Positions 20,587-31,746 are shown, counted from the first letter of the stretch. The stretch is 48,468 bases of DNA from Mesotaenium endlicherianum (GCA_009602735.1 WELA01010285.1:226464-274931); one strand, 5' to 3'. Notes: a model not told the origin generated them from the sequence alone. Translations and numbers: made by a program.

Positions 20587-21304
20587 TGAAATGAATTGAT
20601 TTACCAAATAGGCGAATAACAATTATGTAAGATCTTTATATCAGCAAGTAATCTTTATGGTATTTTCTGTTAATTGATTAAACAACAAAGGACAACACAC
20701 TAGCAGTGGACAATACTTACAAGTCAAATGCAAGTAAATTAGCATTTATAATGCAATCAGTAAACTCATACTTAAGCAAGGGTAGAAGACAGTGCATATC
20801 AATGGCTTCTCGCCTTGGATTCAGATATCTCTCAGTAAGCAGTACAAGAGAGTTGGCCTCGTTTGCAAATTCCGAACTCAAGAGCAATCCTAGCATATGT
20901 ACATGGAATGAGTTTACTGTTCAACGGCCAGTGCGATGGCACCGCCTACCCGGAAGTTAACTACATTGGTAAGACCTCGGTTAACCAAATCCACCGCCAT
21001 TTCCCATCATCCTGAATCGCCATCCATCCAAAGGATGTCATCTGGCCATTCATCTAGCACACCACACTTAGATGCGTATCTAGGCAATTTGCTGCTACCG
21101 AGTACGGAAGTCAGCTGGCTGTCAAAGAATGTGTCAGCAAGCTGACCTAAGTTGACTTCAGCCTGCTGCTCCCGGCTGAGTCATTAAACTGATTAATTAA
21201 TAAAGTCCAGCAGACTCAATATTAACTATAGTTCAGCAGTCTGAACTTATTTAACTATGATATTTAAATGAATAGTATGTCTACTAATATATTGATTCAT
21301 TACA
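20587..21304 (-). repeat. 5' LTR of outer chromovirus
   Basis: A 718-bp LTR in minus orientation, paired with 5733-6450. Confidence 0.9.
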
Positions 21305-21661
21305 TGACATCTAGTGCTTTATACCTCTGAAAACCGACAGGTAAGGCAACGAATCCAATGCATAGAGTCACTCTACGTTATGTCCACAAATGAGTACAAG
21401 GCATGTACTAATACCCCTATAGGCTAAGCATAACTCAAACCAATCAAAACAAGATGCAAGGAATATGCCAAATGATCCTCAATGGTGGAGCTTACCTTGA
21501 CCAGTGCTTTCTAAATAAGGCCTCAAAAGTGGATCTGAAACTTGCGGAAGCTTTCTCTAGCAATAGTTAATGTCACCACCAAGTTGTACAATTTATGATG
21601 CACATTGAGTATTAAAATGCAAGATAAATGTGTCATGGGGAGCTTGCGGATATGTACGCTC
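21305..21661. other. Spacer between two retroelements, nothing recognised
   Basis: A short AT-rich stretch between the outer chromovirus LTR and the left repeat (B2) of the tyrosine-recombinase element. It has no supported gene. Confidence 0.4.
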
Positions 21662-21779
21662 TTTGAATGCAGTGAATACTTCACTATAGAGAAAAAATGA
21701 AAGAATAGAAAAGCGGATAATGCTAAGAGAATTAATAAGAGAATTGGCACATTTAGTCAGTTTAGGCGATAGTACAAGT
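21662..21779 (-). repeat. B2 split direct repeat
   Basis: Direct copy of 22281-22400. Both begin TTTGAATGCAGTGAATA and end near GTACAAGT on the plus strand, with a few substitutions. Confidence 0.8.
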
Positions 21780-21799
21780 ATGATATGAGATCTTGTGTG

Positions 21800-22000
21800 G
21801 CGCCGCGTGGAGCGGCGCTATGCTTCTGGGACTGGTTCCTATGACTGACTTGTATCCTATTGTAACCTAATAGTATAGTGTTCAATTCTCTTTAGACCAA
21901 ACTGCTTAATTGTTCTCTTTTTAACTAACTCTTAACTATCTCTTTATCCTACTGTAACCTTAGGTCATTTAACTCTATTCTCTTTAGGTTAACTGCTCTT
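21800..22000. repeat. GC hairpin and imperfect direct repeat between B2 and A2
   Basis: A GC-rich hairpin (GCGCCGC at 21800-21806, GCGGCGC at 21812-21818, loop GTGGA) stands out in AT-rich sequence. It is followed by two imperfect copies of a roughly 56-bp stretch beginning TATCCTAYTGTAACCT at 21853 and 21945. Confidence 0.6.
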
Positions 22001-22083
22001 CCTCTTGTACCCCTGGTTTTACTTATGTTAACTTCCATCTCTACTGAACTTCTGTTCTATTTAACTTTGGGGGGTGGCTGGGT

Positions 22084-22206
22084 CAACTATGCACTGTATT
22101 TGCGCTTGCATGAGTTAGTCTCTTCTGGCTTCACTTAAGTAGGTGAGGCTTAGCTCTTGGAATTGCTCAAGTGTCAATTGCTTGACAGTGTCTTCGATTG
22201 ATGCAT
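22084..22206 (-). repeat. A2 split direct repeat
   Basis: Direct copy of A1 at 27264-27374. Both contain CAACTATGCACTGTATTTGC and end GTGTCTTCGATTGATGC on the plus strand. A2 has about 12 extra bases near its end. Confidence 0.8.
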
Positions 22207-22280
22207 TCAAATTTGGTGAATATTTGGTGAAATATTCACTACTTTTCAAACCTCAATTCGAACGTAGCTCAAATTGTTAG

Positions 22281-22400
22281 TTTGAATGCAGTGAATATTT
22301 CACTATAGAGAAATAATGAAAGAATAGAGAAGAGGATAATGCTAAGAGAATTAATATGAGAATTGGCTCATTAAGTCAGTTTAGGCGATAGAGTACAAGT
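22281..22400 (-). repeat. B1 split direct repeat
   Basis: Direct copy of B2 (21662-21779), lying just after the recombinase frame in minus-strand order. Confidence 0.8.
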
Positions 22401-22555
22401 GCATTACAGCTAACATCTAGGCATAAGGTAGGCAGGAACAGGTAAGAGTTAGACAAGCATATGTGTAGCACATTCAATGGGGATGAAGCATCTTCAGCAG
22501 ACAGAAGCAAGAGGAGCCTGAGTCAGTCAAACAGCCCAGGCAGAATACTCTACTA

Positions 22556-23521
22556 CTATTTTCTACTTCTCTTTTTGAAGAGTGCCAGCAGGAGCTGATC
22601 CTGACTATAAGATGCCTGTTCTACCTTATCTGGGAGAGCTACTTTCAGAGCTGCCTGGGCTGCATGGTGTTCTGTGTTAACCATGTAAGGTTCTTTACCT
22701 TTCTGAGATTTCCATCTACCTAGGGCTTGGGTGATGTCATCAGGGATCTCCATGTTTGCAGCAGCTGAAGCTACCCCTTTTCTAAAAGAATGAGTGCAAA
22801 ATAATTTGGTATCTAAACCTACCCTTTTAAAGCACTCTTTGCACAATTGGTACATTGTCACATAAGACACTGCTTTCTCAGATGGTCTCCCTGCTGCATT
22901 CAGCTCCTGTATGAGAGGCCCAGGTGTGTCATACTCTCGGCACTCAGCTAATAGCCTGCAAAACATGTTGACAGGACACCAGACTCTTTGTGTGGCATGC
23001 AAGGTTGCCCAAGTGCCTTGAGCTGCTTGGTAATTTTTTTGCTTTTAAGGTAAGGAGCCATATGGCCTCTATCTCTGGTTCTCCAATGAACTTAACCAGC
23101 TCTGTAGAGATGACCTTCAAATCAGAATACCTAAGTGCAGCACTATACATAAACAGAAGGCAAGCTGCCTTCAGGTTGAGCATATAATTGTAGTATCTCT
23201 GTCAGCTTGGCTAGTGCTAGAGGGGCCTTGGCCTGCTGAGGTTTGGGAAGTATTTTCTCAGCTGTTTTCCTGAGGTTCCTAACGGGGGTGGAGTCTGTGG
23301 GACTAGGGAGGTTCAACAGATTATGCATACAATATATTGCTACTGTAGAAAGATTGAAGATGGAGATGCTCACTCCCTACTGTAGCAGGTGTAGCAAATA
23401 TAACCTGACTATTGAAAGTCGAGACTGAAGCTGGGAGTTCAGATACCTTCATGAGAGTGCACCATTCTTGGAAGCGCTTCCAATAGGTGTTGTAGGTTCT
23501 GAGAGTAGAAGGGGCCATCAT
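22556..23521 (-). pseudogene. Tyrosine recombinase of the YR retrotransposon
   Basis: Minus-strand frames at 23521-23321, 23373-23143, 23183-22944 and 23002-22556 give a phage-integrase-type recombinase with an N-terminal core-binding part (STLRTYNTYWKRFQEWC). The catalytic residues are visible: Arg I in AALRYSDL, His-x-x-Arg II in THSFRKG, a Trp in LGRWKS, and the Tyr nucleophile in EPYMV. The C-terminus is Arg/Lys-rich. Several frame changes make it inactive as read. In this class the recombinase integrates a circular DNA copy without making target duplications, which fits the absence of a TSD here. Confidence 0.82.
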
Positions 23522-23670
23522 CTAGAAGGCCATCTCCAAGCTGCTCTCCTCCAATTCTCTCACGACAGGGTGATAGGCAGCCCAAGCTTCTGCTCACTCA
23601 AAGTGCTATTGATCCTCAAAGCCAGCACGGAGCAAAGAGGAATGCCTTTTCCTCCAAAGACTTTCTTGTT

Positions 23671-25184
23671 CTATCCTGGTCTAAGCACCTCAGCACTATA
23701 CTCCAGATACACATAGTCAGTAACAAAGGGGACCCAGTGCTGAGGGCTACTTAACAGCCTAGCCCACCAGCTAGCTGCCTGCCATAGAAGAACCACTAAT
23801 GTACAAGAGGCTTTGTATCTCAGAGCATGTTGGATCACCTCATATGTGAGCTGTGGAGGAGGAAAACAACAATTGTTCTCCTGAGACCAATTCTCAGTAA
23901 ATGCATTTAATGCTTCTGCAGATGGATACAACCACCTTGAATTGTATCTACTGACTTGGTTAATATGAGGGGAGGCAAACCTGTCTATAGTATGGGGCCC
24001 CCACCTGTCTTAGAGAATAGTAAAAGCATTTTGAACTAATGTAAAATAATCTATATCTAATGACTGTGACTGACTGATAAGAGACTGGTATAGACAACTT
24101 CAGAGAGGAAATCTAGAGGACCAGTCCTCCTTTCTTGCCATGGACTCAAATAAGGCTCTAGAAAAAAGCCCAGTCACAGCTCCAAAGGCCACTTTCATGG
24201 ACACTATTTGTCCAGCTACAGAAGCTATTGTTTTTACTCTTACCCATCGATTGGTTTGTAGAGCATGTTTGAGGTGTAAAAAACTCTGCATAAGCTTTTG
24301 TTTTCTTTGTTCATCTATGTGTATCTGCATATCTCTAGAGTTTATAATGACTCCTAGGAATTTTAAAATCTGAGTCTGATCTAAGACAGCTTTCTGAGTA
24401 TTTACTATAAACCTAGCAGACTGGAAGTCCTGGAAGATATCTGCTTGTGTTCAGAGTGGATGGTGGGTGACTTGCAGCAGATTAGAAAATCGTCCAAGTA
24501 AGGCAAAATCCTAATGCCAAAACTCCTCTAATTTCTCACTAGTTTCTTGAGAACTCTTGTGAAAACATGAGGAGCTGTGGCTAGTCCAAAAGGCAAAGAG
24601 CAAAAGACATAGGTTCTATCTTCTAATCTAAAAGCTAGGTAGGTTTGAAAATCTTGGTGAATTGGGATGTGATGGTCACCGGACTTCAAGTCTAAGAAAA
24701 ACTTGAAATCACCTTGTTGAATATTGTCAGGGAGCTTGCTAAGTCCCTCATACTTGAATTTGGACGATGCTAAGGCAACATTAACTCTTCTTAGATCTAG
24801 AATTAGCCTAGGCTTTTTACCTTCTACTATATGTAGGGGGCTGACACAGTGAGGCGCTTGTGTTTCCTCCCACACTCTGGCTGCTCCAGTGAGCACTAGT
24901 TCCTGGATAGAGTCTCTAGTAAATTGAAAATGCTTTTTTTTATCGTGATAAAATTTGTAGGGAGGAGAAGTTGTCCATTGTAGCTTATAACTTCTAGCTA
25001 TCACAGAAATAGCAAAGTTGCAATTACTCCAGGACTTCCACCAGCTTAGTCTTTCAGTTAGACGTGTAGACAGACCTGAAATTTCTTCCGTGGAGTTGAC
25101 CTTAGGGGTGATGACTTCCTCTCTCTTGCCTAGCAGCACTAGCAGTCTGTCTGTGCAGTCCATATCTGCAATGCAATCAGACAC
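23671..25184 (-). pseudogene. Reverse transcriptase-RNase H of the YR retrotransposon
   Basis: The frame at 25184-24528 contains RT blocks PRLILDLRRVN, KFFLDLKSGDHHIPIHQDFQ and LPFGLATAPHVFTRVL. The catalytic LPYLDDFL box follows just downstream (about 24495-24520) in another frame. The post-RT connection (24330-24100: LQTNRWVRVKTIASVAGQIV) and the end of the RNase H region (23931-23671: FPPPQLTYEVIQHALRYKAS and AASWWARLL) are typical of DIRS/Ngaro-group pol. The RNase H core between 24100 and 23931 is too decayed to read. Frameshifts and stops throughout. Confidence 0.82.
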
Positions 25185-25450
25185 AACTCACTTAGCCCGC
25201 TGATTGTCTCAGCTTGCTCCTTACCGATTATCTCAGTAGGAATACATATGTGCTCTAGTATCGATTGTCTAAGTATACAACTTGGTTGTCCCAAGTACAC
25301 ACTTGAAAGTCATGGAGGAAATAGAATTAATATATTAAAGGCTGAATTACTTCAGAAATACAATGATTCCAGGACTTGTCTATCTAAAATTATAATTCCA
25401 AGTAGTAGTATATGGTCGAATATCTTCTATGCTACTAGCCAGTAAAGCAT

Positions 25451-27027
25451 TTACTGCCTTGAATTAAAATTCTGGAAGTTGGGATTTTGCTGAGGGCCTT
25501 GCTGTCTCTGCTGGTTATGGTTGGGTTGGTTGAAGGCTCCTTGGGAAGGGTGGTTTCCAAAGTGGGCTCCTGGTACACTCATGGGGATATTAGGTTGAGC
25601 ATACTGAACTGGAGGCTGCTGTGGGATGAATGGCTGGTGAGTATTGAACTGTTGGGCTTTGTTGAAATTGTAAGGACGGCGTGTGGATAAGTGTCCTGGC
25701 TTTTGGCAGGTGTAACATATCCAGCTGTTCTGTACTAAGAGTGGAATATGCTGTCTAGTTTTAGGGCTCTCCTCATCCTTGACCCTACTTAAGACCTCTA
25801 CCTTTTTTTTTTTTGAAAAATGTTTGAAAAGTTTCTGCTCCCACTCACTATCCTCTTTGTTAGCACTCATAGACCTAGAGACCTCAACCACTAGACTCCA
25901 ACCATGCTCATCTGGCGTGCTCTAGCAACGATAGCGGACAAACCTTCAGAGAAGAGCTTTCTGACTTCTTCCGGATCTTGCTTGTCCAAGGCTGCTTGGG
26001 CATCTCTAATCATGTCGACCATGTCGGATGTAATGAATCAGTTTATTGGTTGATATAATATTCATTTAAATATCATAGTTAAATAAGTTTGGCCTGCTGA
26101 CTTTAGTTAATATTAAGTCTGCTGAACTTTATTAAATAATCAGTTTAATGACTCAGCCGGGGGCAGCAGGCTGAAGTCAACTCAGGTCAGCTTGCTGACA
26201 CATTCTTTGACAGCCAGCTGACTTCCGTACTCGGTAGCAGCGAACTGCCTAGATATGCATCTAAGTGTGGTGTGCTAGATGAGTGGCCAGATGACATCCT
26301 TAGGATGGATGGCGATTTGGGATGATGGGAGATGGCGGTGGATTTGGTTAATCGAGGTCCTACCAACGTGGTTAACTCCCGAATAGGCGGTGCCATTGCA
26401 CTGGCCGTTGAACAGTAAACTCATTCCATGTACATATGCTAGGTATTGCTCTCGAGTTCGGCATTCGGAAACGAGGCCAACTCTCTTGTACTGCTTATTG
26501 AGAGAGATCTGAATCCAAGGCGAGAAGCCATTGATATGCACTGTCTCCTAGCTTTGCTTATGCGTGAGTTTACTGACTGCATTATTAACGCTAGTTTACT
26601 TCTATTTGACTTACGAGTATTGTCCACTGCTAGTGTGTTGTCTTTTTCTATTTAATCAATTGACGGGAAATACCATAAAGATTACTTGCTGATATAAAGA
26701 TCTTCACTAATTATTAGTCGCCTTATTAGTAAGTCGATTCATTTCATCGGAGCAGACGCCCATGTGGATCTTGTTCATCTCGGACAATTTTTTGTCCCCC
26801 ATCAAGTCCCGTTTGAGCTTAGCTCTCTTGACTTGCTGCAGCCACTTCTCATTGTTGCTGTTGATGGATGACTTGTCCTGTGTGAGGAAAGTGACTAGCT
26901 GTTGTAATTGACCTAGTTGTTGGGTGACTGATACTAGCGTAGGACCTGTCTCTACGACTGGTGGAATTTGCACGAGAGGGACTTGCACAAGCCGCTCCTG
27001 GATTTCTTGCACCAGCTGGTCAACCAA
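25451..27027 (-). pseudogene. gag-like ORF of the YR retrotransposon, split by a solo LTR
   Basis: Two minus-strand pieces, 27027-26747 and 26028-25451, flank the inserted LTR. The N-terminal piece has a Gln/Leu/Val-rich coiled-coil-like region (VTQQLGQLQQLVTFLTQDKS). The C-terminal piece has a zinc knuckle CYTCQKPGHLSTRR whose last Cys is replaced by Arg, then a long Gln/Asn/Pro-rich tail (QQPPVQYAQPNIPMS). One target-duplication base set (TCGGA) lies on each side of the insertion. Confidence 0.7.
26029..26746 (+). repeat. Solo LTR of the chromovirus family
   Basis: A 718-bp TGTAATGAATC...GATTCATTTCA LTR with a perfect 5-bp target duplication TCGGA (26024-26028 and 26747-26751). There is no internal sequence, so it is the product of LTR-LTR recombination after insertion into the YR element's gag. 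Confidence 0.92.
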
Positions 27028-27263
27028 AGCTCTCTGAGTGGCTGCCCCTGATGACTCTTCCCCCGAGGGATTGTGTAGAATCTGAGAGGTGTTAAGAATC
27101 TCCTCTAGAGAGAGGCTGATGTGAGTGGTGGATTATTCTCTGTCCTGGCGACGGCGTCGACCATAGCGAGGGCTCGCAACCAGGCTAGTATGCGTCTATT
27201 CTGAGAATCCTTGTGCGCAACTGCTCAAAGACAAATTTGGGACATGGACGGGAGGATGAGAAC

Positions 27264-27374
27264 CAACTATGCACTGTATTTGCGCTTGCATGAGTTAGTC
27301 TATTCTGGCTTCACTTAAGTAGGTGAGGCTTAGCTCTCGGAATTGCTGCTTGTAAGTGTCTTCGATTGATGCGT
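27264..27374 (-). repeat. A1 split direct repeat (5' end of the YR retrotransposon)
   Basis: Direct copy of A2. It abuts the end of the LTR copy at 27375 with no gap. Confidence 0.8.
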
Positions 27375-27716
27375 TGTCGTGCCTAACAGCGTCGGACCCC
27401 TGGCACGTGCGTAGCTTCTCAGCACGTGTGCTTTCAACCCGGTCGACGTGTCGGTGGTCCCTTTCACGTGCGGGAATTCCCTAGTCGTTGGTCGATGCGT
27501 TGCTGCACGTGGGAAATCGACCGAGTTGATGGTCCCCTGCACGTGTGTCGGTGGCGGACTGGCTGGGGGTTGACCCATTCCTGGTCTTCCTGCACTTGCA
27601 TCATGCGGTGAAGCATCCCACACTCAGTGCTTCCCATGCTCAAGCAGTTCCTCATTCCACCCTACCAACACTTAGTAGAAATTTCAAAAGTTATCTCATC
27701 CTCAGCTTCCCTTACA
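27375..27716 (-). repeat. Second LTR copy of the integrase-PHD gypsy family
   Basis: A 342-bp copy of 28922-29249, reading TGTAAGGGAAG...GGCACGACA on the minus strand with TG...CA ends. No polypurine tract precedes it, so it may be a solo LTR or the LTR of a separate element. Confidence 0.75.
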
Positions 27717-28921
27717 AGGACAGAAGCGTCTTACTTCCACACAGGCTTTCGTCCAAGTTGAAAGTTTACAGAATGAATAAATCACGTCTAAGCAGCTTAA
27801 CAGGCAATGCCAGATTCAGAGTTAATCGCCCTTCAAGGCTTTCGCTTAAGTCCCACAAGTCACAGCTTACATTACTCTGAAACTGCACATCTATGCTGGC
27901 CTGGTCTGAGCTCTTCACTCAACACCACGCCTTAACAGCTCTTCACTGCTCGGCTGGGCTCACTCGATTCTTCACTGAAAACTTTAATTGTTAAGACTAC
28001 TCTTGCTATCAGCAATTCGACAATTGAGACTTCTGAGAACTTGGAAACTAACACAGCACTCACCATTTTAAGTGACCCTTGCACGCTTGTGGCGTTTGAC
28101 CCAAATCTGTGCTAATCTCCTAACATATTCTATTCTGCAGCTCTCTACTTTCTACCAGCGAGCTCCTCTCTTGGGAACTCCTGAGGTCTAACCTTTCTAT
28201 GATACACTTAGGAAGAAATCTTCCAGCGTCGGCAGAAGCGTGGCGTCTTGGCTCTTCTATGGCCGTGGAAACTCCTTCTTCGTGCTCCTTCTGCTCTTTC
28301 AGCTTCCTTTGACAACGATGTGAGCAAGAATGAGGCAGCTTCAGGCAGAACTCGTGCCTTTTGCAGGCACCACACATTATCCTCTCTCGAGAATGCCAGT
28401 GCTTAGTCACAGTGCTTAGCTTGCATGCCGTCCTTACCTAGCAGCTCTCACACAGCTTAGGAGTTGTCATTCAGCATGCATGCATGCCTTGGGATTGTCG
28501 CGCGTGACTGCTTAGCCTTTCAATTGACAATCATACCTAGGTGGCTGGTTGGCAGCGTTTAGGATGAACGCTCAAGCCGTGACTAGTCACCTGAGGGTCT
28601 TGGCCGAGGTGGCACACAACGCCTCTGCAACATCCCCGCTGTATTTGGCTTAGATAGCCAATTGATCAGTACCTTTCTGGGCACTTGCTGGTTCCATACC
28701 CCTAGCCTTTTGGCTGACTACTCCGTCCAGCTCCCCATCCATCCCTGGGTGTGAGTTTGACGTGTCGTGACCACTTTGACAATGATAACGACTTTGACAT
28801 GACTGCTGACTGAGATAATTCGGTCCTTTGGTCGGTGAGTCAACACTGACTTCCCGTACCTGGGCAGCCGTGGCTTGCGCTGTGCGTGCGGCATTGTCAA
28901 GTGGATAGCAGTCGCGACAGC
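27717..28921. other. 1.2-kb stretch between two LTR copies, no gene recognised
   Basis: It is bounded by direct LTR copies but has no gag or pol frame. The longest frames are short and without motifs. It could be flanking host DNA or the inside of a small non-autonomous element. Confidence 0.4.
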
Positions 28922-29249
28922 TGTCGTGCCTAACAGCGTCGGACCCCTGGCACGTGCGTAGCTTCTCAGCACGTGTGGCTTCAACCCGGTCGACGTGTCG
29001 GTGGTCCCTTTCACGTGCGGGAATGTCCTGGTCGTTGGTCGGTGCGTTGCTGCACGCGGGAAATCGACCGAGTTGATGGTCCCCTGCACGTGTGTTGGTA
29101 GTTGACCCATTCTTGGTCTTCCTGCACTTGCATCATGCGATGAAGCATCCCACACTCAGTGCTTCCCATGCTCAACCAATTCCTCATTCCACCCTACCAA
29201 CACTTAGTAGAATTTTCAAGAACTTATCTCATCCTCAGCTTCCCTTACA
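28922..29249 (-). repeat. 3' LTR of the integrase-PHD gypsy relic
   Basis: A 328-bp LTR with TG...CA ends. The tract AAAAGGAGGGG (minus strand, 29250-29260) directly precedes it, as a PPT should. Confidence 0.78.
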
Positions 29250-29295
29250 CCCCTCCTTTTCAGCTGAGGCGTCCCTGCCTTTCCGCTGAAATCCT

Positions 29296-31318
29296 CTATC
29301 TCCTGGCCTTGTGGCTGGGGTTTTTAGGAAGGCAGTCAGGACATTCCCATTGTCCTACCATAATCTCCTCTTCACCAATGCAGAAGGTGTGCCAACGGGC
29401 ACTACACTTATTACAAGTTACCATTGCTTCTTGATCATCCCGCACTTTGCAGCTGGCACAAGCTGTGGCTGGCACCAATTCCTCGGGCACAGTCTTCACC
29501 GTAGGATCGATATTAGGCAAGTGGCACAGCGAGCAATTCTGCACGTGATCTCTCATGGTCTTACCATCAGAACCTTCTAGTTCCAACACACCATTGCCGA
29601 ACGCCTGTTTCACGCGTAAGATTTTGAACCTGAATTGGTGTCAATGGTGGTCTTGGTCTGGCGCTTGCGGTAGACGAAGTCTCTTTCCTGGATCTGCGTC
29701 ATTTGCAGGCGGTAGCTCCCGTCTCCCGTCCTGGCGTAACGTTTTGTGTCTCTTTTCTGTGCGAATTTCAGATTGTCCAGGGCAGCAGGCATCATGTGCT
29801 CAAGTAACACCTTGCGACGTTTCATGACCTTTAGCAGTTCATCAGGGTTGTCCAGGTCTTTCACCAGCTCAATCTCCTGCTTGATGCTGCTGGGCACAAT
29901 TGGAATTCTGCCAAATAGAATTTGATAAGGCGAGTAATTTGCCAAAACAACTTGCTTGCTAAATCTGTATTCCATAACCAGCCATGGCAGGGCCAGATCC
30001 CAATCACGCTTGTCATGCTCAAGGCAAAATTTGCGCAAAGCAGACTTAATGGTTTGCACCATCCGTTCTGCTAGACCATCTGCATGTGGGTGGTCTCTTG
30101 ACGTAGTGCGATGGTCAATGAAGCATCTGTCCAAGAGTTTTTGAAAAGATCCTTGGAACTCAGACCCTTGGTCTGTCAGCACTTCTGCTGGAGCTCCATG
30201 ACGTACAATCACACCGTTGAGGAGCGCTTCCGCGGTCCCCAAGCTTTCCTTAGCAGTTAGAGGTACAAACTCTATCCACTTAGAGAAATTCTCAATCATG
30301 ACCATAATGTACTTGTTACCTCGCTTGGACAGCAATAGCTCTCCTGCGAGATTGCAACTCCATCGATAGCCTAGGCCCATGATTGGCAGAGGTTGCAGGT
30401 GTGGCCGTTGCTACGTAAAACCAGCCTTGACGCGATCGCAGCTTTTGCAAGCCTTGATCACATCCTCACACTGCTGCTTCATGCCCCTCCACCAGTAAGA
30501 CACCTCCAGAAGACTATATGTCTTCTTGACACCATAGTAGCCAGTATTCTTGTGCATTTCCTGCACCAGAGCTCGCCTTTTGGTGGGTTCTGGCACCAAC
30601 TTCTCCTGACCAGTTTCTTCAATCTTGAAGAGTTTATTGCGTTTCCAGCAAAACCTTTTAGCTCGATGGCTCACCTGGTCCTTTTCTTTCACTGATAATC
30701 CTTCCATGTGGACTTCCGTCTTCAGCCAGTGCATAGTGGCTTGATCTTTTCAGATCTCTGGACTGAACAGGGATAGAGGCTCAACTTTCTAGCCATGTCG
30801 GCCAGGCAGGCTGCCAATTCTGCTGGGCTGCTCGGATCTTCGTCTTCTCGAGCTCCCGTTTTGTCGTATGCGGATGGGTCCGGGTTCCTGCTGAGTCCAT
30901 TGGCATCGTTGTTGAGTAAACCTGCTCGATGTATCACTGTCATTTGGTACTCCTGGAGCTTTAGAGCCCAGCGAGCCAATTTGCCAGTGAAGTCTCCGTT
31001 CTTCATCAGCCAGAGCAACGGCGAGTGATGTGTGATCAACGTGAAGGGTCTTCTCCATAGATCCTCTTTGAAATGTGCAACAGCCCAAACCACTGCCAGC
31101 AGCTCTCCTTCGTAGGACGAGTAGTTGCTCTCCGCTCGGTTGTTAGAGCACGAGGCATAGGCAATGACGTTCTCCTCTCTAGGACTTGCGGCCTGAGTGA
31201 AAATTGCGCCAATTCCCACACGACTCCAGTCAGTGTGTAGACTGAACGGCTTGGAGTAGTCGGGCGTTTGTAAAACTGGGGTCGTTACCAGCCGCTCCTT
31301 GAGCTCGTTCATGGCCAT
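29296..31318 (-). pseudogene. Ty3/gypsy pol relic: RNase H, integrase and C-terminal PHD finger
   Basis: RNase H lies at 31318-30722 (LHTDWSRVGIGAIFTQ, SSYEGELLAVVWAVAHFKED, HRAGLLNNDANGLSR). The integrase zinc domain is at 30734-30411 (HKNTGYYGVKKTYSLL ... CKSCDRVK). The catalytic core is at 30380-29610 (IENFSKWIEF, LTDQGSEFQG, ADGLAERMVQ). The GPY/F-like end (GNGVLELEGSDGK) is in the next frame, then at about 29470-29320 a C4HC3 PHD finger: CASC, CNKC, H-x2-C in RWHTFC, and WECPDC. The frame ends at 29296. RT and everything upstream is missing, so the element is 5'-truncated near 31330. PHD fingers read histone H3 tails in the family at large; a targeting role here is inference. Confidence 0.82.
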
Positions 31319-31329
31319 CTTCTCCTAGT

Positions 31330-31746
31330 TTAAAAATTTGGCCGTACAGGCTGCATGTGGTGTATTGTACGAATTTTGTAAGCCGTATTCTCGTACGGCA
31401 CAATTCGAGTATAAATTGTTGTCAATTTAATAGTTTTCATTAAGCGCAGTCGTTTTCTTTAGCACAGCACTCTTTGTTCGTTCACATGAACCAGCTCGGA
31501 TCCCAATACGTGCCATTCTAACACGCTGTCATACAAAATGACGTAGAGGGAGTACACGCGTGTTTGGTGTAAACGGAGTGTGCTCACAATAGATGCCGGC
31601 TTAACTTAAGCATTTTGACTTTACGTGAGAAGTAATCTTATCTCTACACTCTGTCTGCCGGGTCGATGCTTCGTCATGCACATTGAGCTACTCCATTGCT
31701 GTGCATGTCGTAGCATCTGCGCACCTCTGCAAAACAAGAAAGTAAA
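31330..31746. other. Gene-free flank upstream of the small two-exon gene
   Basis: AT-rich, with GCCGTACAG and CTCGTACGGC forming a short inverted repeat near 31340-31400. It could contain the promoter of the gene at 31747, but no element is certain. Confidence 0.35.

Larger units (their letters stand above)
5733..21304 (-). mobile_element. Outer (older) Ty3/gypsy chromovirus, interrupted by a same-family copy
   Basis: On the minus strand the order is 5' LTR 20587-21304, PBS, gag, protease, RT-RNase H, integrase and chromodomain to 15923. A spacer is cut at 15672/8373 by the inserted copy 8374-15671. The second half of the spacer then continues into an accessory ORF 8281-6623, PPT and 3' LTR 5733-6450. 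Removing the insertion and one copy of its TSD leaves about 8.27 kb, collinear with the inner copy. Coding frames carry many stops and shifts, and about 240 bp of integrase around 16890 is missing, which removes the first catalytic Asp region. I see no direct target duplication around the outer LTRs (AGGAT on the left, TGACA on the right), so a boundary may be altered or mutated. Confidence 0.88.
21662..27374 (-). mobile_element. Tyrosine-recombinase retrotransposon with split direct repeats (Ngaro/PAT-like)
   Basis: Minus-strand order is A1 repeat (27264-27374), gag-like frames, RT/RNase H, tyrosine recombinase, then B1 (22281-22400), A2 (22084-22206) and B2 (21662-21779). A1 and A2 are direct repeats of about 110 bp, and B1 and B2 are direct repeats of about 120 bp. 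This A1-ORFs-B1-A2-B2 plan is the split-direct-repeat structure known from Ngaro and PAT elements, rather than the inverted repeats of DIRS1. No integrase, protease or methyltransferase was seen. Unusually, B2-A2 are separated by about 300 bp and A2-B1 by about 75 bp. The gag region is interrupted by a solo chromovirus LTR. Confidence 0.82.

Noticed and set aside
27330..27655. Overlapping ORFs repeated at 28718-29155
   Set aside because: They fall within the 330-340-bp LTR copies and show no domain.
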